64,000 nucleotides of DNA from Undibacterium sp. YM2 (GTDB taxonomy: Bacteria; Pseudomonadota; Gammaproteobacteria; Burkholderiales; Burkholderiaceae_D). Below, piece by piece: positions 46,342 through 55,868 of this stretch. The stretch is taken from contig NZ_AP018441.1 in assembly GCF_009937975.1 (NCBI RefSeq), positions 1,984,001 through 2,048,000 of the forward strand. The letters are read 5' to 3'. A model generated the notes under the pieces. The model ran no database searches. It saw nothing but the letters and a program-made list of their open reading frames with translations, and was not told the DNA's origin. Each line of letters opens with the position of its first letter. Position 1 is the stretch's first letter. The translations under genes were made by a program, and so were the position numbers.

Positions 46342-49300
46342 TTAATTCAATGGTTCAAAAATGCCCTGCAAGTCCTCTGCAGTCAGTTGCACACTGGCGA
46401 TCTCACCCTGGTCAAGTATCGCACGTGCCAGATCGGATTTTTTAGCCTGCATGTCCTGTATCTTTTCTTCCAGCGTACCCTTGGCTATCAGGCGATAGAC
46501 AAATACTGGCTTGTCTTGCCCTATACGCCAGGCGCGGTCAGTGGCCTGGTTTTCTGCCGCCGGGTTCCACCAAGGGTCATAATGGATGACGGTGTCGGCA
46601 GCGGTCAGGTTCAGGCCTACGCCGCCTGCCTTCAGACTGATGAGGAATAGCGGGATATCACCTTCCTGGAAGCGGCGTACCACTTCACCACGGTGCTCGG
46701 TGTCGCCTGTCAGTATCGCAAAGCGCAATTGTTTTTCAGTCAGCGCTTCGGCGATCAGGGCCAGCATGCTGGTGAACTGTGAAAACACCAGGATCTTGCG
46801 GCCTTCGGCCAGCAATTCATCTATCATGGCCAGCAATTCTTCCAGCTTGGCCGACGGCGGCATCTTGTCCTTGCCACCTTTTGCAGATTTGACGGCTTTG
46901 GCACCAGTAATCTTGACCAGGCGCGGGTCGCAGCATACCTGGCGCAGTTTCAGCAGCGCATCAAGGATGACGATCTGGCTGCGTGCCACACCTTTCTTGG
47001 CGATTTCTTCACGGACTTTTTCATCCATGGCCAGGCGCACGGTTTCATACAGGTCGCGTTGCGCGCCGCTAAGTTCTATGTGGCGCAAGACTTCGGTCTT
47101 GGCGGGCAATTCTGTGGCTACCTTGTCCTTGGTGCGGCGCAGTAAAAATGGCTTGATGCGGCGCGTCAGCAGGGCATGGCGCTGGCTGTCGCCGAGTTTT
47201 TCTATGGGGTGCTGGAAGTCCTTGGTAAATGACTTGATGTCCCCCAAAAGGCCGGGCATGAGGAAGTTGAATTGCGACCACAGTTCGCCCAGATGATTTT
47301 GCAGCGGCGTACCAGTCAGGCACAGGCGGTGGTTGGCCTGCAACAGGCTGGCAGTCTGGCTGGCCTTGGCCTGGGCATTTTTGATGTACTGTGCTTCATC
47401 GAGTATCAGCAAATGATAGCGGTATTGGCGCAGGGCTTCTTCATCGCGTGGCAGTAAGGCGTAAGTGGTCAGCACCAGGTCTACCTGCGGGATTTGCTCA
47501 AACAGCTTGCTGCGGTCTTTTCCCTGCAAGACTAGCACGCGCAGATCAGGTGTGAAGCGTTGGGCTTCGCTGGCCCAGTTGTCCATCAGGCTGGTAGGGG
47601 CAACCACCAGTGCTGGCTGGGTCAGGCGGCCAGCTTCTTTTTCCATCAGGATATGAGTCAGGGTTTGTATAGTCTTGCCCAGGCCCATGTCGTCAGCGAG
47701 GATGCCGGCAAGCTGGTATTCGCGCAAAAACTGCATCCATGCCACGCCTTCTTTCTGGTAGTCGCGCAGGCTGGCCTGCAAACCAGCTGGTGGTGTGATG
47801 CTGTTGATACCGCCAAATTCTGCCAGGCGTTTGCCAAAGCTTTGCTGGCGTTCGCCACCTATCCAGCGCAAATGGGTAGTGGCAGACAATTCTGCCAGAC
47901 GTGCCGCGTCCAGCATGGGCAGGCGCAGTTTGTCACCTTGCTGTTCATTGAAATACAACTCACCCAAAATAAGCAGGATAGGCTTGATGCGCGCATAGGG
48001 CAGAGCGACGCGGGTATTGTCAGGCAGGGCCAGCAAGACTTGTTCATCATCGGCACGCTGGTTGACCTGTTGCAGGCTGAAGTCTTGCGGTGCCTGGCGT
48101 ATCAGGCTGACCAGTAAGGGCAGCAATGAAATCTTGGCCTGGTTGACGACGATGCCCAGTTCCAGCTCAAACCAGACGGATTGCTGGTTATCTTCATCAA
48201 CCTCGGCATACCAGTCTTCCACTTCTTGCAGATCGTAGCGGTAGTCGTCTTGCGGACGGATATCCCATCCCTGGCTGATCAGCTCAGGCAAGTTTTTTGT
48301 CGCAAAATTGAGCCAGGCATTCTGGTCCGGCAGGCAGAGCAACAGCTCTTTTTCATGGCCTGCTACAGGCTGAGCTTGAAACCCCAAACCTTGCAGGGTT
48401 TGTTTGGTACTTTGCTCGGCAGGCAGGTCCCGGAGTATCTTTTCCAGGCCGTGCTGGCCACGACGCAGCAGGTGATCGCCGGGCTGTTCTGATTCAGCTA
48501 CTGCATCTTCATAAGCAAACCTGAGCAGGGCGTAATCAGTGCATGCGCTGGATGTCGTCAGGCTATTCAGTTCCAGCACCGGGCGCATGCGTATATCTGC
48601 ACGCAGTTGTGCTTCCAGTTCTGCCGGTAAGGGGATCAGGTTTTGCAAGCCCATGTCCAGCAGGCGGTTGGCCATTGCCTGCCGGGTTTCTGCCCGGCCA
48701 ACAGCCAGGAGTGGCGCTTCCTGCACCAGGTTAATCAAGGCAGGCAGCGGGAACTTGCTGGTCGCTGCTACATGCAGCTCGCCACAGCTATCCTGCCCTA
48801 TCAGCCAGGGTGGTTCGGTGGGCAGGATATGCGGCGAGGCAGGTATCTCTGTATCGCTACTATCGAGTTGCCAGCGCAGGCGCAGGTAGTCATTCTCTTC
48901 TTGCCAGGCCAGGTGTGCCTGTTGCAGAGGCTGGTAAGCCAGCCTGGATAAATGGTTTTGTTTATTCTCAGTATTGAGCCAATATAGTTTACCAGCCTTG
49001 GCGACACGATCGAGCAAGACCGCACCCATCCTGCCCTTGGGTGAATAATGCGAGTAATAAAACGAATTCATGGTGCACATATTGAACAGCGCCAGCAATT
49101 CGTAATCTGTTTCCTGCAAAAAACTGGCTGACTTCATCATGTCGCGCACCGCCAGTGAGAGCTTGGTGTATTTCAGGTCGCCTTTGGCGTTTTGCTTGGC
49201 CTTGCCGGGTATCAGACGCACTTCCTTGCTGCCAGATACGGTGGACAGGCTGAAAATCAGCATGCCATCTTCCAGATCGTCTTTGGTAAATTCTGTGTCT

Positions 49301-49719
49301 GCTACTGAGGCAGGGGCAGGGGATTCATGCGTGGCAAATTCCAGCTCACGCAACCATTTCTGTTCATTGAAACCCAGCGCTGCATCATTGCCATCGGCAT
49401 GGCCGGGCAGGGCATGGGCCTTATTGTGATGGTCGAGGATATTCAATAAAACTGCCGCCACATGCTTGCAATTGTATTCAACCGGACAACTACAGGAGCC
49501 ATTCACAGCTTCCAGTTTGCCGTTTTCAAACACCAGCTCTATCTCTTGCGCATAAATATTGCGGCCACTGCCCTGGACTTCGCTCTCGACAAAGTCATTG
49601 TCAAAACTCCAACCCCTGACCTTGTTTTCTGTTGCATAACTGATACCGCGTATGAACACCTCGTGAGGAAATTGCCGGGCAAGATCGTCGAGGGAGAAGT
49701 GACGTTTTTTTGATGACAT
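46342..49719 (-). CDS. SNF2-family DEAD/DEAH helicase with SWIM zinc finger
   Basis: This is an 1125-residue ATP-dependent nucleic-acid translocase. The N-terminal SWIM zinc finger is CSCPVEYNCKHV (76-87). The middle region (about 130-640) is a bacterial SNF2-associated extension. The SNF2 motor begins near 650: Walker A ADDMGLGKT near 676, DEAQ near 775, and motif VI QATDRAWRIGQ near 1063. Such proteins are RapA/HepA-like; the role (transcription recycling, repair) is unknown. It is the first gene of a five-gene minus-strand run leading into the polyamine genes, with only 10 bases to the speD/E fusion. Confidence 0.93.
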   Translation of the reverse strand: MSSKKRHFSLDDLARQFPHEVFIRGISYATENKVRGWSFDNDFVESEVQGSGRNIYAQEIELVFENGKLEAVNGSCSCPVEYNCKHVAAVLLNILDHHNKAHALPGHADGNDAALGFNEQKWLRELEFATHESPAPASVADTEFTKDDLEDGMLIFSLSTVSGSKEVRLIPGKAKQNAKGDLKYTKLSLAVRDMMKSASFLQETDYELLALFNMCTMNSFYYSHYSPKGRMGAVLLDRVAKAGKLYWLNTENKQNHLSRLAYQPLQQAHLAWQEENDYLRLRWQLDSSDTEIPASPHILPTEPPWLIGQDSCGELHVAATSKFPLPALINLVQEAPLLAVGRAETRQAMANRLLDMGLQNLIPLPAELEAQLRADIRMRPVLELNSLTTSSACTDYALLRFAYEDAVAESEQPGDHLLRRGQHGLEKILRDLPAEQSTKQTLQGLGFQAQPVAGHEKELLLCLPDQNAWLNFATKNLPELISQGWDIRPQDDYRYDLQEVEDWYAEVDEDNQQSVWFELELGIVVNQAKISLLPLLVSLIRQAPQDFSLQQVNQRADDEQVLLALPDNTRVALPYARIKPILLILGELYFNEQQGDKLRLPMLDAARLAELSATTHLRWIGGERQQSFGKRLAEFGGINSITPPAGLQASLRDYQKEGVAWMQFLREYQLAGILADDMGLGKTIQTLTHILMEKEAGRLTQPALVVAPTSLMDNWASEAQRFTPDLRVLVLQGKDRSKLFEQIPQVDLVLTTYALLPRDEEALRQYRYHLLILDEAQYIKNAQAKASQTASLLQANHRLCLTGTPLQNHLGELWSQFNFLMPGLLGDIKSFTKDFQHPIEKLGDSQRHALLTRRIKPFLLRRTKDKVATELPAKTEVLRHIELSGAQRDLYETVRLAMDEKVREEIAKKGVARSQIVILDALLKLRQVCCDPRLVKITGAKAVKSAKGGKDKMPPSAKLEELLAMIDELLAEGRKILVFSQFTSMLALIAEALTEKQLRFAILTGDTEHRGEVVRRFQEGDIPLFLISLKAGGVGLNLTAADTVIHYDPWWNPAAENQATDRAWRIGQDKPVFVYRLIAKGTLEEKIQDMQAKKSDLARAILDQGEIASVQLTAEDLQGIFEPLN

Positions 49720-49901
49720 GCGTAAGCTTTATATGTAAACCCAGTGATTTTACAGTTTAAAAGAGCAAGTTTGCACTTCTGAAGCGCCGCAATTGTAGTA
49801 TGGACCCCATGCTCTGGTAAAATACCGGGTTTTCGCGGGGAGAGTTTCGCGTCCCCAGCTCGCAACACTGACCAGTTTTCTCAAGACTACCTTCTGACAC
49901 C

Positions 49902-51905
49902 ATGATTTCATCTCTTCAGCCAGCAACACTTACCAAAATGGCCAATGCAATTCGTGCCTTGTCCATGGATGCCGTACAAAAAGCCAATTCTGGCCACCCA
50001 GGCGCGCCTATGGGTATGGCCGATATCGCTGTTGCTTTGTGGAAAGGCTTTTATCGCCACAATCCGGCTAATCCTAAATGGATTAACCGCGACCGCTTTG
50101 TGTTGTCGAATGGCCACGGCTCGATGTTGCATTACTCGCTGTTGCATCTGACAGGCTATGACCTGCCTATCGAAGAGATCAAAAATTTCCGTCAACTGCA
50201 TTCCAAAACTGCCGGTCATCCTGAAGTGCATATCACGCCAGGTGTGGAAACGACTACTGGTCCACTGGGTCAGGGTATTACCAATGCCGTCGGTATGGCA
50301 CTGGCTGAAAAACTGCTGGCAGCCGAATTCAATCAGGGCGACCTGAAAGTCGTAGATCATTACACTTATGTGTTCATGGGTGATGGCTGCCTGATGGAAG
50401 GCATTTCGCATGAAGCCTGTTCACTGGCCGGTACATTGCAACTGAATAAACTGATCGCTTTCTGGGATGACAATGGCATCTCCATCGACGGACATGTCGA
50501 GGGCTGGTTCACCGACAACACGCCAAAACGCTTTGAGGCCTATGGCTGGAATGTGATCCCGGCAATTGATGGTCACAATGCAGAAGCCGTGGCGAATGCG
50601 ATTGCTGCTGCCAAAACATCTGACAAACCGACGCTGATCTGCTGCAAAACCGTGATCGGCAAGGGCTCGCCAAACATGGAAGGCACGCACAATGTGCACG
50701 GTGCCGCCCTGGGCGACAAAGAAATTGCCGCAGTACGTGCGCATATAGGCTGGGAATATCCGCCATTTGAAGTACCGGCTGACGTTTATGAAGCCTGGGA
50801 TGCCAAAGCAGATGGCGCCAAAGCCGAAGCGGAATGGAATACACAATTTGCCGCCTATACTGCCCAGTTCCCACAAAAAGCGGCTGAACTGACACGCCGC
50901 ATGAATGGTGACTTGCCAGCCAACTTTGATCAAGTGGTGGCGAATGCGATTGCATCCTGCGTAGAGAAAAAAGAAAACATCGCGACCCGCAAAGCCAGCC
51001 AGAATGCCATCCAGGCATTTGCGCCATCGCTGCCAGAATTCCTCGGCGGTTCGGCAGATTTGACAGGTTCCAACCTGACCAACTGGAAAGAATGCATCGC
51101 GGTACGTGGCAACCAGGCTGGTAACCATATCAATTATGGCGTACGTGAATTTGGCATGAGCGCGATGATGAACGGTATCGCCCTGCACGGTGGTTATATC
51201 CCGTTTGGCGCAACCTTCCTGACTTTCTCTGATTACAGCCGCAATGCCATACGCATGGCTGCGCTGATGAAAATCCGTACCCTGTTTGTGTTCACGCACG
51301 ACTCTATCGGCCTGGGTGAAGATGGTCCTACACATCAATCCGTCGAACATGTCTCCAGCATGCGCCTGATCCCTAACCTGGATAACTGGCGTCCATGCGA
51401 CACAGTGGAATCTGCCGCTGCCTGGGCACATGCAGTCAAACGCAATGACGGTCCATCGACCCTGATTTTCTCCCGTCAAAACCTGCCGTATCAAGAGCGT
51501 ACTTCTCAGCAAATCGCTGATATCCAGCGTGGTGGCTATGTCTTGCAAGACGCGGCTGACGCAAAAGCGGTATTGATCGCCACCGGTTCTGAAATTGAAC
51601 TGGCTGTTAAATCTGCGGCTGAACTGGCGCAGCAAGGTATTGCCGTGCGCGTGGTGTCCATGCCATCGACGGATGTATTTGACCGTCAGGATGCGGCTTA
51701 CAAGGCTGCAGTATTGGGCAAGGGCTTGCCACGTATTGCCATCGAAGCCGGTGTCACAGACTTCTGGTATAAATATGTAGGTTTGGAAGGCGCAGTGGTT
51801 GGTATCGATACTTTCGGTGAATCAGCACCGGCTGGCGTCCTGTTCAAGCACTTCGGCTTCACTGTTGACAATGTCGTTGCCAAAGTAAAAGCGACTTTAG
51901 TTTAA
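49902..51905 (+). CDS. tkt: transketolase
   Basis: This thiamine-diphosphate enzyme of the non-oxidative pentose phosphate pathway moves two-carbon units between sugar phosphates. The 667-residue protein has the substrate/cofactor motifs [15 protein letters not shown] (about 28-42), the ThDP motif from [13 protein letters not shown] (about 156), and [16 protein letters not shown] (about 466) in the pyrimidine domain. The length is standard. It is divergent from the SNF2 gene. Proximity to gap suggests a central-carbon block, as in many Burkholderiales. Confidence 0.97.
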   Translation: MISSLQPATLTKMANAIRALSMDAVQKANSGHPGAPMGMADIAVALWKGFYRHNPANPKWINRDRFVLSNGHGSMLHYSLLHLTGYDLPIEEIKNFRQLHSKTAGHPEVHITPGVETTTGPLGQGITNAVGMALAEKLLAAEFNQGDLKVVDHYTYVFMGDGCLMEGISHEACSLAGTLQLNKLIAFWDDNGISIDGHVEGWFTDNTPKRFEAYGWNVIPAIDGHNAEAVANAIAAAKTSDKPTLICCKTVIGKGSPNMEGTHNVHGAALGDKEIAAVRAHIGWEYPPFEVPADVYEAWDAKADGAKAEAEWNTQFAAYTAQFPQKAAELTRRMNGDLPANFDQVVANAIASCVEKKENIATRKASQNAIQAFAPSLPEFLGGSADLTGSNLTNWKECIAVRGNQAGNHINYGVREFGMSAMMNGIALHGGYIPFGATFLTFSDYSRNAIRMAALMKIRTLFVFTHDSIGLGEDGPTHQSVEHVSSMRLIPNLDNWRPCDTVESAAAWAHAVKRNDGPSTLIFSRQNLPYQERTSQQIADIQRGGYVLQDAADAKAVLIATGSEIELAVKSAAELAQQGIAVRVVSMPSTDVFDRQDAAYKAAVLGKGLPRIAIEAGVTDFWYKYVGLEGAVVGIDTFGESAPAGVLFKHFGFTVDNVVAKVKATLV

Positions 51906-51919
51906 GCTGGAAGACGGAA

Positions 51920-52519
51920 TTGACAGACATTACTGTGAGCAGCATCAAAGAGGTCAGCCTGCGTCGTGCTACTGTAGATGACGCAGAGGCGATTGCTGCT
52001 GTACGTGTGGAAAGCTGGCAAGCTACTTACCGCGGCATGATTCCGGATAATTATCTGGATGAAATGCGGATAGAAGACAGCATGCTGCAATGGCGCCAAA
52101 TCCTGCAAGCCATGTCGCAGGCTGAAGACCGCATCTGCGTGTATGTGGCTGAAAGCGAAGGTCATATCATAGGCTTCGCTTCCGGTATGATGCTGCCTGA
52201 ACCCAAACTGGGCATGCAGGCTGAGCTGACCGCAGTGTATCTGCGACCAGCCTGGCAGCGTTCTGGCATAGGCCGCCGCATGGTACAAAAGGTTGCCCGT
52301 ACCCTGCAGGCCCAAGGCGCAGAGAGTTTGCTGGTATGGGTCATCTCCGGTAATTCCATCGCCCGCAATTTCTATGAAGAGCTGGGCGGTGCGCTGTTGA
52401 TAGAACAGGCATTTAGCTGGGATGGTATGGATTTGATGGAAGTGGGTTACGGCTGGCGCGATTTGTCGGTGCTGATGGCATCTGTCAACGCCATGCGTAC
52501 TTCTGCTTCTTTGCACTGA
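51920..52519 (+). CDS. GNAT family N-acetyltransferase
   Basis: This is a 199-residue acetyltransferase. The N-terminal EVSLRRATVDDAEAIAAVRVESWQATYRGMIPD is split over the first strand and helices. Acetyl-CoA binding lies in AVYLRPAWQRSGIGRRMVQ (the Q/RxxGxG/A pattern), and a late NSIARNFYEELGG segment follows. It starts with TTG at 51920, preceded by GGAAGACGGAA; an internal GTG is the alternative. It is 14 bases after tkt on the same strand and probably co-transcribed. Substrate is unknown. Confidence 0.87.
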   Translation: MTDITVSSIKEVSLRRATVDDAEAIAAVRVESWQATYRGMIPDNYLDEMRIEDSMLQWRQILQAMSQAEDRICVYVAESEGHIIGFASGMMLPEPKLGMQAELTAVYLRPAWQRSGIGRRMVQKVARTLQAQGAESLLVWVISGNSIARNFYEELGGALLIEQAFSWDGMDLMEVGYGWRDLSVLMASVNAMRTSASLH

Positions 52520-52541
52520 ACGTATTTTGAAGACCGAAAAA

Positions 52542-52669
52542 CTCACCACAGAGACACGGAGACACAGAGGAAAAACATGAGAAAAGCGGATTGAGGTTTG
52601 AAGCCGCTTCGTCACAAAGAAATTGCTGTTCTCCTGCCTTTCTCTGTGTCTCGGTGTCTCTGTGGTGAG
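52542..52669. repeat. long inverted repeat (MITE/REP-like) upstream of gap
   Basis: A 32-base arm (52542-52573, containing CACCACAGAGACACGGAGAC) and its near-exact complement (52639-52669) differ by one mismatch and one gap. The loop is 65 bases. The purine-rich CACAGAGACAC core resembles dispersed palindromic repeats seen in many bacterial genomes. It lies between the acetyltransferase stop and the gap start and could form a stable hairpin in either transcript. Confidence 0.75.
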
Positions 52670-52725
52670 AGGTTTACAGTTTTTTATTTGTATTTATTGT
52701 TGTTTAGTCCTTTGGAGATAAAACC

Positions 52726-53739
52726 ATGACGATTCGCGTCGCAATCAACGGCTATGGCCGTATCGGCCGCAACATCCTTCGCGCTCATTACGAAGGTGGC
52801 AAGTTCAAGAACGAGATCCAGATCGTTGCGATCAATGACCTCGGCAATGCAGAATCCAATGCCCATTTGACCCGTTACGACACAGCCCACGGCAAATTCC
52901 CAGGCACAGTCACGGTTGAAGGCGACACCATGATCGTCAATGGTGACAAGATCAAGGTATTTGCAGAACGCAATCCAGCCAACATCCCATGGGGTGAATT
53001 GAATGTTGACGTCGTGCTGGAATGCACAGGCTTCTTCACGACAAAAGAAAAAGCGTCTGCCCATCTGGCTGGCGGTGCGAAAAAAGTCATTATCTCTGCC
53101 CCAGGCGGCAAAGATGTTGATGCAACCATCGTCTACGGCGTTAATCACAATGTATTGAAATCTACTGACACAGTGATTTCCAATGCATCCTGCACGACCA
53201 ACTGCCTGGCACCTCTGGCCAAGCCTCTGAATGATGCTATCGGTATCGTCAATGGTTTGATGACGACTATCCATGCTTACACTAATGACCAGGTATTGAC
53301 CGACGTCATGCATGAAGACCTGCGTCGCGCCCGTTCAGCCACCATGAGCATGATCCCGACCAAAACCGGCGCAGCTGCTGCCGTTGGCTTGGTATTGCCA
53401 GAACTGAACGGCAAACTGGACGGTTACGCAATGCGCGTTCCAACCATCAATGTATCCGTGGTTGACCTGACTTTCGTTGCTGCTCGTGATACTTCTGTTG
53501 AAGAAATCAACAAGGTATTGAAAGAAGCATCCGAAGGTTCCCTGAAAGGTATCCTGGATTACAACACAGCACCGCTGGTTTCTGTGGATTTCAACCACAA
53601 TCCAGCTTCCAGTACTTATGATGAAACACTGACAAAAGTATCTGGCCGTCTGGTTAAAGTATCCAGCTGGTATGACAATGAGTGGGGTTTCTCCAATCGT
53701 ATGCTGGACACCACTGTTGCACTGATGAATGCAAAATAA
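52726..53739 (+). CDS. gap: glyceraldehyde-3-phosphate dehydrogenase, type I
   Basis: This glycolytic enzyme oxidises and phosphorylates glyceraldehyde 3-phosphate to 1,3-bisphosphoglycerate with NAD. The 337-residue protein has the Rossmann opening [11 protein letters not shown], catalytic Cys156 in [13 protein letters not shown], and the catalytic-His region near [22 protein letters not shown] near the end is universal. GGAG precedes the ATG. A terminator follows at 53787. Confidence 0.97.
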   Translation: MTIRVAINGYGRIGRNILRAHYEGGKFKNEIQIVAINDLGNAESNAHLTRYDTAHGKFPGTVTVEGDTMIVNGDKIKVFAERNPANIPWGELNVDVVLECTGFFTTKEKASAHLAGGAKKVIISAPGGKDVDATIVYGVNHNVLKSTDTVISNASCTTNCLAPLAKPLNDAIGIVNGLMTTIHAYTNDQVLTDVMHEDLRRARSATMSMIPTKTGAAAAVGLVLPELNGKLDGYAMRVPTINVSVVDLTFVAARDTSVEEINKVLKEASEGSLKGILDYNTAPLVSVDFNHNPASSTYDETLTKVSGRLVKVSSWYDNEWGFSNRMLDTTVALMNAK

Positions 53740-53786
53740 TCTGCTAAATCTGTTGTTCAGATGGTTTTTGCAACATGCTTGAAAAA

Positions 53787-53815
53787 TACCCCGAACTTTC
53801 GGGGTATTTTTTTGT
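53787..53815 (+). terminator. terminator of gap
   Basis: AATACCCCGA and TCGGGGTATT form a hairpin followed by a run of T's. Confidence 0.88.
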
Positions 53816-53869
53816 CTATTGAGGGTAAGCTTGGTTCATTGAAAGATATTTTTGTTTTGGGAGATTGCT

Positions 53870-54550
53870 GTGAAGCTCAAGAAACTGTTAGCTGATAATA
53901 AAGGTTTTATCGTACTCATGCTGGGCATGGTTTTTGTGCGTAGCGCCCTGGCAGATTACTATCTCGTGCCGACCAGTTCCATGTATCCGACCCTGCTGGA
54001 AGGTGATCGCGTCATCTGCGACCGTCTGGCTTATGACGTCAAGTTGCCGTTTACCGATGTCGTTCTGAAGCATGTATCTGATCCTCAGCGTGGCGATGTG
54101 GTGACCTTTACTTCGCCGGCAGATGGGGTGCGCCTGATCAAGCGCCTGGTTGCCGTGCCTGGTGATGTGGTCGAAATGCGTGAAGAAAAACTGTTCATTA
54201 ATGGTGTTGCTGCCAGCTATGAAGCGCTGGAGCCACGCAGTGACGACCATCTGACACCAAAGCGTGAATACAAAGGTCAGCAACTGGTTTACAAAGAACG
54301 CCTGGGCAGCCTGCAGCATGACATGATCGTCATGCCAGAACGCGAAGCCTTGCGTTCTTTTGGCCCTGTCAAAGTCCCGGAAGGTGAATATATGATGCTG
54401 GGTGATAATCGTGATAATAGCCAGGATTCCCGCTATATAGGCCTGGTCAAGCGTGAGCTGATCACCGGACAAGTCAAACGCCTGATGTACTCACTAAATG
54501 GGGATCAGTATTATTCGCCACGTTTTGATCGCTTTGGGGCGAAAATCTAG
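53870..54550 (+). CDS. signal peptidase I (S26 family), short form
   Basis: This is a 226-residue inner-membrane serine protease that removes Sec signal peptides. Catalytic Ser37 is in PTSSMYPTL and the lysine general base is Lys91 in GVRLIKRLVAVPGD. The C-terminal box MLGDNRDNSQDSRYIG is intact. A single N-terminal membrane anchor (about 12-29) replaces the two of E. coli LepB. The start is GTG at 53870, with GGGAG six bases upstream; a TTG six codons earlier is in frame but too close to that site. It stands apart from any lepA, so it is probably an additional signal peptidase. Confidence 0.9.
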   Translation: MKLKKLLADNKGFIVLMLGMVFVRSALADYYLVPTSSMYPTLLEGDRVICDRLAYDVKLPFTDVVLKHVSDPQRGDVVTFTSPADGVRLIKRLVAVPGDVVEMREEKLFINGVAASYEALEPRSDDHLTPKREYKGQQLVYKERLGSLQHDMIVMPEREALRSFGPVKVPEGEYMMLGDNRDNSQDSRYIGLVKRELITGQVKRLMYSLNGDQYYSPRFDRFGAKI

Positions 54551-54580
54551 TAAAGCATTGTTTTAGTCAGAAAGCGAGAA

Positions 54581-54609
54581 AGCCAGTGCCAGCAGGTGCT
54601 GGCTTTTTT
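54581..54609 (+). terminator. terminator after the signal peptidase gene
   Basis: AGCCAGTGCC and GGTGCTGGCT pair with minor wobble around AGCA, followed by TTTTTT. Confidence 0.8.
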
Positions 54610-54696
54610 ATGAGTCAAGCATGATGATTGAAATATGGTTAATATGTAAATTCTTGTTTGCGCAGTTTGTAACGCATTCCGCTGATAGGGATTTAC

Positions 54697-55158
54697 ATGT
54701 CGCCAAAAGAATTTACCTGCCATCTGTTTTTTGCGTCGGTACTTGTTGCTGGTACTGCGAATGCTGACGAACCGCGCAGCAATTTCTTCAACGACCCCTT
54801 CTTCAAAGTGACTCATGCCATCAGCGATTGTCCAGTGCCTGATGGCCCTTTGCTGACTGCGGCACAGGCCAGGTCCGAGGCGCATTCCAGAATAGAGCGC
54901 GGCACTAGTTGTTATCACTCAGGGCAGTGTCGCCTGCCAAATTCCTACCTGTACGACCAGGAAATCATTCCCCGGGTAAAACGTGCCATAGAAGCAGATG
55001 GGCGTTTTGCCGAAACCAGCATCTGGATAGAAGGGCAGCGGCGTTTTGTCACTTTAAAAGGCTGCGTGCAAACTGCTGGTCAGGCAAAAGAGTTGGAAAA
55101 ACTCGTGCGCCACCTGGATGATGTAGAGGGTGTTGTAAATTTGCTGACTTATAAATAG
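54697..55158 (+). CDS. secreted BON-domain protein
   Basis: This is a 153-residue protein with a signal peptide (about 1-24, ending TANA-DE). The C-terminal BON domain (about 85-153) has IIPRVKRAIEADGRF, RRFVTLKGCVQTAGQAKELEKL and DDVEGVVNLL, the usual order. BON domains bind lipids or membranes and occur in periplasmic stress proteins. Cysteines in the linker (SDCPVPDG, SCYHSGQCRL) may form disulphides. It stands alone. Confidence 0.85.
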   Translation: MSPKEFTCHLFFASVLVAGTANADEPRSNFFNDPFFKVTHAISDCPVPDGPLLTAAQARSEAHSRIERGTSCYHSGQCRLPNSYLYDQEIIPRVKRAIEADGRFAETSIWIEGQRRFVTLKGCVQTAGQAKELEKLVRHLDDVEGVVNLLTYK

Positions 55159-55324
55159 CTTTTAGACTATGCTGTGATGACTCAAATTGAAAAGGAAAGT
55201 AAATTTATTGCGCTGCACAGTGACTAATACTGGACTGTAAAGCGCAAGTCATGAATGATTGGTTCTGCAAAGCAATATTCACCCAGGCCGCTGATCAAGG
55301 GCGGACATAACAAGGAGGAAGACC

Positions 55325-55786
55325 ATGAAATTAATGAGCAAACTGTTGGTGATGGCCGCAATGGGATTTTTTATGTCGGCATCTGCCATGGCCAGTGATG
55401 AGCGGGGTACGACAGCACAGGCGCAAGCCATGGTTAAAAAAGGCATTGCCCACATCAAGAAGAATGGCAAGGAAAAGGCTTTTGCAGATTTTAATGACGC
55501 ATCCAACAAGGATTTTCATGACCGCGACCTGTACCTGTTCGTGTATGACATGAACGGCGTCAGCCTCTCACACGGTGCCAATGCCAAGATGATAGGCAAG
55601 AATTTGATCGACTTGAAAGTCGAAGGTAAGCCCATCATTAAGGATATGATCACCGTGCTCAAAACCAAGAATGATGGCTGGATAGATTATCAATGGCCAA
55701 ATCCCGTCACCAAGGCCCTGGAAACCAAGTCCAGTTATTTTGAAAAAATTGATGATTACTTTGTTGGTGCAGGTGCCTACAAATAA
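55325..55786 (+). CDS. secreted single Cache-domain protein
   Basis: This is a 153-residue protein with a signal peptide (about 1-24, MSASAMAS). The rest is a stand-alone Cache domain: AQAMVKKGIAHIKKNGKEKA, DLYLFVYDMNGVSLSHGAN, NDGWIDYQWPNP and FVGAGAY. It is the same domain type as the sensor kinase at 15924, but without any output domain. It probably binds a small ligand in the periplasm and presents it to a receptor. AAGGAGGAAG precedes the ATG. Confidence 0.85.
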   Translation: MKLMSKLLVMAAMGFFMSASAMASDERGTTAQAQAMVKKGIAHIKKNGKEKAFADFNDASNKDFHDRDLYLFVYDMNGVSLSHGANAKMIGKNLIDLKVEGKPIIKDMITVLKTKNDGWIDYQWPNPVTKALETKSSYFEKIDDYFVGAGAYK

Positions 55787-55820
55787 TCCTGGAAGCAAAC
55801 GAGCGCCAGATAATAAGTAA

Positions 55821-55850
55821 AAAACCAGTGCTTAGTCAGGCACTGGTTTT
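55821..55850. terminator. bidirectional terminator
   Basis: AAAACCAGTGC (55821-55831) and GCACTGGTTTT (55840-55850) form a perfect 11-bp stem between the Cache protein and the convergent IclR gene. Confidence 0.9.
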
Positions 55851-55868
55851 TGTTTTAGTGGGATTTTT

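Noticed and set aside
50421..51635. 404-codon open frame antisense to tkt
   Set aside because: A complement shadow of transketolase with no recognisable motif.
52542..52669. possible CRISPR array
   Set aside because: There are only two inverted arms and no regularly spaced direct repeats or cas genes.
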